Shown here: positions 1-5,220 of the stretch, piece by piece | Position numbering within the stretch: position 1 is the stretch's first letter | How the letters are laid out: the number at the start of each line of letters is the position of its first letter | NCBI GenBank assembly: GCA_946478645.1 | Contig: CAMLCW010000166.1 | Coordinates: 1-10,961, forward strand | Direction: 5' to 3' | DNA: 10,961 nucleotides | From: an uncultured Variovorax sp. | Lineage (GTDB): Bacteria; Pseudomonadota; Gammaproteobacteria; Burkholderiales; Burkholderiaceae | Position numbers and translations under genes: made by a program | The notes under the pieces: model-generated | Told to the model about the DNA's origin: nothing | The model's input: the letters and a program-made list of their open reading frames with translations, nothing else | Database searches by the model: none

Positions 1-157
1 GCCGCGAGATCGATGCTTTCGACAACCCCGTGCGCTCGGCCAGCGCGCGGTTGCTCAGTGCCGGCTCGCCCACCTTGAAGCTCGCGAGCAGCGAGAGGCC
101 GTTGGCCAGGCTGCTCGCGAACATCGGGTGGCGCGGTACGGAATCGGGTGTTCGCAT
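1..157 (-). CDS. IclR-family transcriptional regulator, N-terminal fragment (cut by left edge)
   Basis: Reading leftwards from ATG at 157, an open frame of 52 codons reaches the window edge without a stop. The peptide has the typical IclR start: a first helix (residues 12-27, FASSLANGLSLLASF) and then a winged-helix motif (about 35-52, with ALAERTGLSKASISR as the recognition segment). Only the DNA-binding half is visible; the C-terminal effector domain lies outside. IclR proteins usually control an adjacent divergent catabolic operon, and here the acyl-CoA dehydrogenase operon starts 98 bp away on the other strand, so that operon is the likely target (inference). No Shine-Dalgarno sequence precedes the ATG, and an extended -10 lies only 6 bp upstream, so the message may be leaderless. 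The family call is fairly secure; the effector is unknown. Confidence 0.85.
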   Translation of the reverse strand, partial: MRTPDSVPRHPMFASSLANGLSLLASFKVGEPALSNRALAERTGLSKASISR

Positions 158-163
158 CAATTT

Positions 164-172
164 AATATAGCA
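164..172 (-). promoter_or_regulatory. Candidate extended -10 promoter of the iclR-family gene
   Basis: On the minus strand positions 172 to 164 read TGCTATATT, a TGn extension followed by a -10 hexamer matching TATAAT at five of six positions. No good -35 is visible at 16-18 bp. A start site about 7 bp downstream would fall at or next to the A of the ATG at 157, which fits a leaderless transcript. This is a pattern match only. Confidence 0.35.
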
Positions 173-203
173 AAACAAGCGTTCCAGCTGACGATCACGC
201 TGC

Positions 204-240
204 CTAGACTGCCAACAGCCGCCGCCCTTGCGCGGTCTAG
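204..240. promoter_or_regulatory. CTAGAC/GTCTAG inverted repeat, candidate operator of the acyl-CoA dehydrogenase operon
   Basis: The divergent gap holds CTAGAC at 204-209 and its exact reverse complement GTCTAG at 235-240, with centres 31 bp apart, about three helical turns. CTAG is usually rare in bacterial genomes, so two copies in a 98-bp regulatory gap stand out. The left half overlaps a weak -10-like TAGACT (205-210), with a poor -35 (TTCCAG, 182-187) 17 bp upstream. It could be the binding site of the divergent IclR protein. The assignment is inference. Confidence 0.3.
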
Positions 241-255
241 AGCAGGAGACAACGA

Positions 256-1419
256 TTGATCCGAGATACCGAAGGCTTCGACGCCTACCTTGCAGCGCTG
301 CGCCGCTTCGTGCGTGAGCGGCTGGTTCCGCGCGAGGCCGAGGTGGCCCGCCTCGACGAGGTGCCCGACGACGTGGTGCAGGAGATGGCCGCGCAGGGCC
401 TGTTCGGCTATTCCATCCCTGAAGCCTACGGCGGCGCCGGCATGACCACCGAGGAACTGGTGCGCGCGGCGATCGAGCTTTCGCAGTGCTCGGTCGCGTT
501 CCGCGCGCGCGTGGGCACCAACACCGGCATCGGCTCCGAAGCCTTGGTCATCGCGGGCAGCGACGAACAGAAGCGGCGCTACCTGCCCGAGCTCGCCGCG
601 GGGCGCCTCACGGGCTGCTTCGCACTGACCGAACCGGAGGCCGGCTCGGACGCCGCCACGCTCAAGGCGCGTGCGGTGCGCGACGGCGACGACTACCTCA
701 TCAGCGGCACCAAGTGCTTCATCACCAACGCGCCGATCGCGGGCCTCTTCACGGTCATGGCGCGCACCGATCCCTCGCAGCCCGGCGCGGCGGGCGTGTC
801 GGCCTTTCTCGTAGAGCGCGGCACGCCGGGCCTCACGACCGGCGCGCCCTACGCCAAGATGGGGCAGGCCGGATCGCCGGTGTCGGAAGTGCACCTCGAC
901 AACTGCCGCGTGCCGGCCAGCCAGCGCATCGGCGCCGAAGGCGAGGGCTTCAAGGTGGCCATGAAGGTGCTCAACAAGCAGCGCATCCACCTTGCGGCGC
1001 TGTGCATCGGCCCCGCCATCCGCATGCTCGACGACGTCGTGCGCTACACCGCCGAGCGCCGGCAGTTCGGCCAGCCGGTGGGCGCCTTCCAGCTGGTGCA
1101 GGCGATGGTGGCCGACTGCCAGACCGAGATCCATGCGGCCCGCGCGCTGGTGCTCGAGACGGCGCGGCAGCGCGACCTGGGCCTCGACGTGACGATGGAA
1201 GCCTCGATCTGCAAGTACTTCGCCTCGGAGATGTGCGGCCGCGTGGCCGACCGCTGCGTGCAGATGCTCGGCGGCTACGGCTTCATCGCCGACAACAGCA
1301 TCGAGCGCTTCTACCGCGACGTGCGCCTGTTCCGCCTCTACGAAGGGACCAGCCAGATCCACCAGATCAACATCGCGCGGCGCACCTATGCCCGCGCGGG
1401 CCACGACCTGCGGGCCTGA
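256..1419 (+). CDS. Acyl-CoA dehydrogenase
   Basis: A 387-residue FAD enzyme that introduces an alpha,beta double bond into an acyl-CoA in the cytoplasm and passes electrons to electron-transfer flavoprotein. All three acyl-CoA dehydrogenase domains are present: an N-terminal helical domain (about 5-118), a middle beta domain with the FAD/substrate motif CFALTEPEAGSD (121-132), and a C-terminal helical domain with ERRQFGQPVGAFQL (267-280) and QMLGGYGF (336-343). The catalytic base is E363 in LYEGTSQIHQ, the position used by short- and medium-chain dehydrogenases. Length is normal. The start is TTG, chosen because AGGAGA at 244-249 is well spaced before it; the next ATG (codon 44) would remove the first helices. 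It heads an operon with a Bug receptor and an AcuI-like reductase, divergent from the IclR gene. Acyl-chain specificity cannot be read from sequence. Confidence 0.95.
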   Translation: MIRDTEGFDAYLAALRRFVRERLVPREAEVARLDEVPDDVVQEMAAQGLFGYSIPEAYGGAGMTTEELVRAAIELSQCSVAFRARVGTNTGIGSEALVIAGSDEQKRRYLPELAAGRLTGCFALTEPEAGSDAATLKARAVRDGDDYLISGTKCFITNAPIAGLFTVMARTDPSQPGAAGVSAFLVERGTPGLTTGAPYAKMGQAGSPVSEVHLDNCRVPASQRIGAEGEGFKVAMKVLNKQRIHLAALCIGPAIRMLDDVVRYTAERRQFGQPVGAFQLVQAMVADCQTEIHAARALVLETARQRDLGLDVTMEASICKYFASEMCGRVADRCVQMLGGYGFIADNSIERFYRDVRLFRLYEGTSQIHQINIARRTYARAGHDLRA

Positions 1420-1457
1420 AGCCGCACGCTGCATCACAAAGAAAGAGAGACAAAGCC

Positions 1458-2420
1458 ATGACCGCACGCTCACTCATTGCCGCGCTGGCGTTGGCCGCGC
1501 TGCAGCTTCCCGCCGCGGCCGAGGCCGACTATCCGAGCCGGCCGATCCGCATCGTCGTGCCGTACGCGGCCGGCGGCGGCACCGACACGGTGGCCCGCGC
1601 GATGGGGCAGCGCCTGTCGGAGCAGCTGGGCCAGCCGGTGCTGATCGAGAACAAGCCGGGCGCCGCGACCATGGTGGGCACCGCGGCGGTGGCCAAGGCC
1701 GCGCCCGACGGCTACACGCTGCTGATGGGCACGGCCAATCTCGCGACCAACCCGGCGCTCTTCACCAAGGTGCCGTACGACGTGCAGAAAGACCTGGTGC
1801 CGGTGTCGCTGGTCACGCGCGTGCCTGCATTCGTGTTCGCCAACGCGAAGTCGAGCGTCAAGTCGGTGGCCGACCTCGTGGCGCAGTCCAAGGCCAACCC
1901 GAAGGGCGTGTCGTACGCATCGCCGGGCAACGGCAGCGCCGCGCACCTGGCGGGCGAACTGTTCCGCATCGAGTCGGGCAGCCGGCTCGAGCACATCCCG
2001 TACAAGGGCAGCTCCGAAGCCACCGCGGCGGTCATCGGCGGACAGGTGCCGGTGAGCTTCGACAACCTCGCGCCGGTGCAGGCGCACGTGAAGGCGGGCA
2101 CGGTGGTGCCGCTCGCGATCGCCATGCCGAAGCGCTCGGCGCTGATGCCCGATGTGCCCACGTTGAAGGAGCTCGGCTTCCCGGTCGAGGCCTACGCGTG
2201 GTGGGGCGTGCTGGCGCCGGCGGGCACGCCGAAGGCCATCGTCGAGCGGCTGAGCCGGGAGATCCGCAAGGCCGTGCAATCGCCCGAGGTGCAGGAGAAG
2301 CTGACCTCGCAGGGCATCGAACTGGTGGGCGGCCCGCCGGCCGAGTTCGACGCCCACATCCGCGCCGAAACCGCCAAGTGGGCGCGCGTGGTGAAGCTCG
2401 CTGGCGTGCAGGCGCAATGA
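1458..2420 (+). CDS. Bug/TctC-family periplasmic solute-binding protein
   Basis: A 320-residue receptor of the tripartite tricarboxylate transporter (Bug) family, exported to the periplasm to bind a small, usually carboxylated, solute. The N terminus is a signal peptide (MTARSLIAALALAALQLPAAA, cleavage near residue 21-23). The family signature follows as YPSRPIRIVVPYAAGGGTD (25-43), then LGQPVLIENKPGA, DGYTLLMGT and the HIPYKGSSEA motif of the second lobe. It begins 38 bp after the dehydrogenase and its stop overlaps the next start (ATGA), so it is an integral operon member. No TctA or TctB membrane subunit is present. It may share a distant membrane pair or act as a sensor, as suggested for other orphan Bug proteins. 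A purine-rich GAAAGAGAGA precedes the start. The ligand is unknown, possibly the acid whose CoA ester the neighbours process (inference). Confidence 0.92.
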   Translation: MTARSLIAALALAALQLPAAAEADYPSRPIRIVVPYAAGGGTDTVARAMGQRLSEQLGQPVLIENKPGAATMVGTAAVAKAAPDGYTLLMGTANLATNPALFTKVPYDVQKDLVPVSLVTRVPAFVFANAKSSVKSVADLVAQSKANPKGVSYASPGNGSAAHLAGELFRIESGSRLEHIPYKGSSEATAAVIGGQVPVSFDNLAPVQAHVKAGTVVPLAIAMPKRSALMPDVPTLKELGFPVEAYAWWGVLAPAGTPKAIVERLSREIRKAVQSPEVQEKLTSQGIELVGGPPAEFDAHIRAETAKWARVVKLAGVQAQ

Positions 2421-3424
2421 ACATCGCGACAACACCGCGCCACTTCAAGGCGCTGCGCCTGCTGGCCGGCGAGCCCGAGCCCGAGCAGCGGCTGTGCGAA
2501 CTGCCGCTGGCCGCGCTGGGCGAGGGCGGCGTGCTGATCGAGGTGGCGTACTCGAGCATCAACTACAAGGACGCGCTCGCCGCGCATGGGCGCAACGGCA
2601 TCGTGCGCGACTGGCCGCGCATCGGCGGCATCGATCTCACGGGCACCGTGCGCGAATCGGACGATCCGCGCTTCGCGCCCGGCGACGAGGTGGTGGTGCA
2701 TGGCTTCGGCATCGGCGTCGAGCACGACGGCGGCCATGCGCAGATGGCGCGGGTGCCGGCCGATTGGGTCATGCGACTGCCCGAAGGCCTCGATCTGTTC
2801 GAGGCCGCGGTGCTCGGCGTGGCCGGCTACACGGCGGGCTTGTCGCTGCACCTGATGGAACTGAATGGCCTCGCGCCCGGCCAGGGGCCGGTGCTGGTGA
2901 GCGGCGCCACCGGCGGCGTGGCGAGCATCGCGATCGACATGCTCGCGCGGCGCGGCCACGAGATCACCGCGATGAGCGGCAAGCCCGATGCCGAGGCGTA
3001 CCTGCGCGCGCTGGGCGCGAGCGAGGTCATCGGCCGGCCCGGCACCGCCGAGGCGCCACCCCGGCCGCTCGAGAAGGGGCGCTGGTCGGGCGCGTTCGAT
3101 TCGGTCGGCGGCGCGACGCTGGCGTGGATCCTGCGCACCGCGTTGCCGGGCGGCGTGATCGCGGCGTTCGGCAACGCGGGCGGCGCGTCGCTCGAGACCA
3201 CGGTGCTGCCCTTCATCCTGCGTGGCGTGCGGTTGCTGGGCATCAACGCCAATTCGCCGATGCCGCTGCGCGAACAGGTGTGGGCCCGCATGGCGCGCGA
3301 ATACCGGCCCGCGCAGCTCGCGCGCATCGCGACGGTGATCGGGCTCGACGACTTGCCGCGCTACCTCGCACTCACGCTCGAAGGCCGGGTGCGCGGGCGC
3401 ACCGTGATCGACATGCGGCGCTAG
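2417..3424 (+). CDS. acuI: AcuI/YhdH-type zinc-free medium-chain reductase (acrylyl-CoA reductase family)
   Basis: A 335-residue medium-chain dehydrogenase/reductase that resembles the YhdH/YhfP/AcuI group, whose best-known member reduces acryloyl-CoA to propionyl-CoA with NADPH. Family marks are YSSINYKDALA (45-55), GGIDLTGTV (70-78), LGVAGYTAGLSL (133-144), the nucleotide-binding loop VLVSGATGGVASIAI (159-173), LGASEVIGR (199-207) and FILRGVRLLGINA (266-278). The cysteine/histidine ligands of zinc alcohol dehydrogenases are absent, as expected. Its ATG overlaps the preceding stop, giving translational coupling. Paired with an acyl-CoA dehydrogenase it suggests handling of short 2-enoyl-CoA esters (inference). 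Its stop codon shares CTAG with the stop of the convergent LysR gene. The subfamily call is good; true acryloyl-CoA specificity is unproven, and quinone or other enoyl reductase activity remains possible. Confidence 0.85.
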   Translation: MNIATTPRHFKALRLLAGEPEPEQRLCELPLAALGEGGVLIEVAYSSINYKDALAAHGRNGIVRDWPRIGGIDLTGTVRESDDPRFAPGDEVVVHGFGIGVEHDGGHAQMARVPADWVMRLPEGLDLFEAAVLGVAGYTAGLSLHLMELNGLAPGQGPVLVSGATGGVASIAIDMLARRGHEITAMSGKPDAEAYLRALGASEVIGRPGTAEAPPRPLEKGRWSGAFDSVGGATLAWILRTALPGGVIAAFGNAGGASLETTVLPFILRGVRLLGINANSPMPLREQVWARMAREYRPAQLARIATVIGLDDLPRYLALTLEGRVRGRTVIDMRR

Positions 3425-4359
3425 CCCGCGTCGGCCGGCGCGGGCACATCGTCGCCCGTGCACAGCTCGATCACCAGCTCGCGGAACCAGCGGTGCAGCG
3501 GATGGGTGTGCGTGCGGTCGTGCCACAGCAGCACCACGTTGAACGGCTCCAGCTTGAGCGGCGGGTCGAACATCACGACGTCGGTGAACTTCGCGAAGCC
3601 GCGCGCCACGCGCTCGGGCAGCGTGGCCAGCAGGTCCGAATCCTCGACGATGAAGGGCACGCCGAGGAAGGTTGGCTTGGTCAGCTGCGCATGGCGCTGG
3701 CGTCCGTGCAGCGTGAGCTGCTGGTCGACCTGCGTGTTGTACCAGGTGGCGGCGCCGGGCTCGACCGTGACGTGGCCGTGGCTGCAGTAGGCGTCGAGGT
3801 TGCCCGTGTGCTGCAGGAACGGATGGCCGCGGCGCGCGATGCCCACGAGCCGGTCGGTGAAGAGCGGGCGCACGCGCAGGCTCGCGGGCGGATCGGGAAA
3901 GTACGACACCGACACATCGACCTCGCCGCTGCTGAAGATCTCGCCGAGCCGCTTCGGATTGGGTCCGACCACGCGCAGCATCACGCCGGGCGCCCGGCGC
4001 GCCATGGCCTTGACGATCGCAGGCACGAGCAGGAAGTCGATGTAGTCGGTGACGATCAGCGTGATGGTGTCGCGCGCCTGCGCGGGATCGAAGGCCTGCT
4101 GCACGTGCAGCAGGCCTTCGATGTTGTGGAGCGCGTCGTTCACGCGCGGCGCAAGGTCCAGGGCCTTGGCCGTGAGCACCAGCCCGCCGCCGCCCTTCAC
4201 GAGCAGCGGGTCGTCGAACAGCGCGCGCAGCTTCGACAGCGCGAGGCTCATCGACGACTGGCTCATCTCGAGCCGCGCGGCCGCGCGCGAGACGTGGGCT
4301 TCCCGGAGCAGGGCATCCAGGGCCACGAGCAGGTTGAGGTCGAGATCGCGAAGGCGCAC
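3421..4359 (-). CDS. LysR-family transcriptional regulator
   Basis: A 312-residue LysR-type regulator. The N-terminal winged helix is clear: DLDLNLLVALDALL (5-18), the helix-turn-helix HVSRAAARLEMSQSSMSLALSKLR (22-45) and FDDPLLVK (48-55). This matches the NodD/NahR-like branch that opens with DLNLLVALDALL. A linker helix (about 65-95) is followed by a periplasmic-binding-like effector domain (about 98-300). Length is normal. The start is GTG, giving the expected N terminus; no Shine-Dalgarno is evident. The gene diverges from the cupin-hydrolase-TRAP operon, whose inducer it probably senses (inference from LysR gene organisation). Its 3' end overlaps the reductase stop by four bases, tail to tail. 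Codons 80-91 form a perfect 36-bp palindrome, reported separately; the encoded peptide fits the linker and nothing looks inserted. Confidence 0.93.
   Translation of the reverse strand: MRLRDLDLNLLVALDALLREAHVSRAAARLEMSQSSMSLALSKLRALFDDPLLVKGGGGLVLTAKALDLAPRVNDALHNIEGLLHVQQAFDPAQARDTITLIVTDYIDFLLVPAIVKAMARRAPGVMLRVVGPNPKRLGEIFSSGEVDVSVSYFPDPPASLRVRPLFTDRLVGIARRGHPFLQHTGNLDAYCSHGHVTVEPGAATWYNTQVDQQLTLHGRQRHAQLTKPTFLGVPFIVEDSDLLATLPERVARGFAKFTDVVMFDPPLKLEPFNVVLLWHDRTHTHPLHRWFRELVIELCTGDDVPAPADAG
3424..3445. terminator. GC-rich hairpin at the convergent gene ends, possible terminator
   Basis: GCCCGCG (3424-3430) pairs with CGCGGGC (3439-3445), and the inner bases CGG/CCG also pair. The whole is a 22-bp palindrome with one mismatched pair (T3431/G3438). 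It begins on the last base of the reductase stop codon and lies in the last codons of the convergent LysR gene. As RNA on the plus strand it gives a stem of about nine pairs with a GGCC loop. No U-tract follows, so intrinsic termination is uncertain, and a one-mismatch palindrome of this size is not far from chance in GC-rich DNA. Confidence 0.3.
4087..4122. repeat. Perfect 36-bp palindrome inside the LysR coding sequence
   Basis: The arm ATCGAAGGCCTGCTGCAC (4087-4104) is followed with no spacer by its exact reverse complement (4105-4122). The next flanking pair (G4086/G4123) breaks the symmetry. The palindrome is in register with the gene: read on the minus strand it is exactly codons 80-91, IEGLLHVQQAFD. 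Because the sequence is its own reverse complement, the plus strand read in the matching register encodes the same 12 residues. In DNA it could extrude a cruciform; in mRNA it could form a long hairpin. The structure is directly visible; its role is unknown. Confidence 0.97.
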
Positions 4360-4393
4360 GTGAAATTTAGATAGCGGACATCGGCGCAGCGAA

Positions 4394-4422
4394 TTGCATG
4401 CGCGCGGCGTTGTGAATGTAAT
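4394..4422 (+). promoter_or_regulatory. Candidate sigma-70 promoter of the cupin-TRAP operon
   Basis: TTGCAT (4394-4399) and TGTAAT (4417-4422) are separated by exactly 17 bp. The -10 matches the consensus at five of six positions and the -35 at three. Transcription would start near 4429 and leave a leader of about 210 nt before the cupin start. The poor -35 is what one expects of an activator-dependent LysR-controlled promoter. Pattern match only. Confidence 0.4.
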
Positions 4423-4444
4423 GGATGCAGTCCAAAAAATTCAC
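4412..4444. promoter_or_regulatory. GTGAAT/ATTCAC inverted repeat, candidate LysR binding site
   Basis: GTGAAT (4412-4417) and its reverse complement ATTCAC (4439-4444) lie with centres 27 bp apart and straddle the proposed -10 and start site. A related GTGAAAT (4360-4366) sits right at the LysR gene start. Several copies of one hexamer in a regulator-operon gap suggest a binding site, but LysR activator sites usually lie further upstream (near -65), so this may be a repression or accessory site, or chance. Confidence 0.25.
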
Positions 4445-4454
4445 GAGACAAACC

Positions 4455-4505
4455 ATGACCCACGACACCCCGCATCCTCAGCGCCGCCGACCACGTCGCG
4501 CCTGA
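4455..4505 (+). CDS. Possible 16-residue leader ORF in the cupin operon leader
   Basis: ATG at 4455 opens a short frame (MTHDTPHPQRRRPRRA) ending in TGA at 4503-4505. It lies about 26 nt after the predicted transcription start, with a weak ribosome site (CGAGACAAACC) before it, and ends just before the first GC-rich hairpin of the leader. The peptide is basic and proline-rich (RRRPRR). It resembles no leader peptide I know. It could be a regulatory upstream ORF, a remnant of a former gene start, or chance. Confidence 0.2.
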   Translation: MTHDTPHPQRRRPRRA

Positions 4506-4638
4506 GCGGCCGCCCCCGCGCGGGGCGCCGCCAACCCATTTCTTCAAACCGTTCCGCGGCCCGGCCGCGGCTGAACCGGCACGCCCGTGCGCGCCGGACC
4601 CCGCATCTGCACGCACTTCATCCAAGGAGAAAGAACCC
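4506..4638 (+). promoter_or_regulatory. Structured untranslated leader before the cupin gene
   Basis: This stretch shows no convincing gene. It holds the palindrome CCCCGCGCGGGG (4514-4525) and a strong inverted repeat, CCGCGGCC (4554-4561) and GGCCGCGG (4563-4570) around a single C, which as RNA gives a seven-pair stem with a three-base loop. A smaller GCAC/GTGC hairpin lies at 4580-4590. No T-tract follows any of them, so simple attenuator terminators are not supported. The Shine-Dalgarno AAGGAGA at 4624-4630 belongs to the cupin gene. The GC-only blocks between AT-richer parts also resemble an interspersed palindromic repeat. Confidence 0.35.
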
Positions 4639-5217
4639 ATGCAACCGAAGATCCCCACCATCCGCGTCACCCGTGAGGAGATGCGCAAGCGCGTGGCCCT
4701 GTTCAAGGAGATCAAGGGCTTCGACGGCGGCCTGCCCGACAGCCGCCATCCGAGCGCGCAGCGCAAGCTCTACAACATCATCGGCTTCCAGCCGCCGGCG
4801 CGCAGCGACGGCGGCGCGGCACCGATCGTCTCGCCCGTGGGCGACGATGCGGCCGAGCATGCGCACATCAAGATCCGTGAAGGCTTCAACCTCGGCTTCT
4901 GCGAAACGACGCCGGGCAAGGGCCCGATGATGCACAACCACGACACCAACGAGACCTTCATGCCGATGACCGGGAAGTGGCGCTGCTCGTGGGAGGTCGA
5001 CGGCAAGGTCGAGGCCTTCGACCTCGAGCCCTTCGACGTGATCGCGTTCCCCGCCGGCGTGCAGCGCCGCTTCGAGAACATCACCTTCGACGAGCCCGAC
5101 AAGACGCACTGGCTGCTGTTCGTGATCGGCGGCGACACGCCCGAGGCCGAGTTCTCGCCCGAGGCGCATGCCAAGCTGATCGCCGAAGGCTTCATGACGC
5201 CGGACGGAAAGTACTGA
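4639..5217 (+). CDS. Cupin-domain protein
   Basis: A 192-residue single-cupin protein with no signal peptide, so cytoplasmic. The first cupin motif is well kept: GPMMHNHDTNETFMPMTG, where H99, H101 and E105 fit the HxH(x)3E(x)6G pattern of metal ligands. The second motif, PAGVQRRFEN (138-147), keeps P, G and N but has R143 where the fourth ligand histidine normally sits. Metal would then be held by three side chains, or the protein may be a binding or non-classical enzyme. A helical N-terminal extension (1-45) precedes the barrel. It is first in the operon, with AAGGAGA nine bases before the ATG, and is followed after three bases by an alpha/beta hydrolase, so the two probably act in one pathway. 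Dioxygenase, isomerase or decarboxylase activity are all possible; the sequence alone does not decide. Confidence 0.88.
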   Translation: MQPKIPTIRVTREEMRKRVALFKEIKGFDGGLPDSRHPSAQRKLYNIIGFQPPARSDGGAAPIVSPVGDDAAEHAHIKIREGFNLGFCETTPGKGPMMHNHDTNETFMPMTGKWRCSWEVDGKVEAFDLEPFDVIAFPAGVQRRFENITFDEPDKTHWLLFVIGGDTPEAEFSPEAHAKLIAEGFMTPDGKY

Positions 5218-5220
5218 GCG

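Noticed and set aside
82..120. An 11-bp inverted repeat (TCGCGAGCAGC / GCTGCTCGCGA) in the IclR coding region
   Set aside because: It encodes repeated Ala-Ser-Leu codons on both arms and has a 17-bp spacer; this is plausible by chance at this composition.
157..1473. A 438-codon open frame antisense to the acyl-CoA dehydrogenase, and similar long frames opposite or alongside most genes
   Set aside because: Stop codons are scarce in GC-rich DNA, so long shadow frames are expected. Their translations are low-complexity and rich in Arg, Ala, Gly and His with no family motifs, while the overlapping real genes have clear domains.
486..2420. A 644-codon plus-strand frame that appears to fuse an Arg-rich N terminus to the Bug receptor
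   Set aside because: The first part is an out-of-frame reading of the dehydrogenase. The receptor has its own ATG at 1458 with a signal peptide directly after it.
3984..3999. A perfect 16-bp palindrome (CGCCGGGC and its complement) in the LysR gene
   Set aside because: GC-only and within chance expectation, unlike the 36-bp palindrome nearby.
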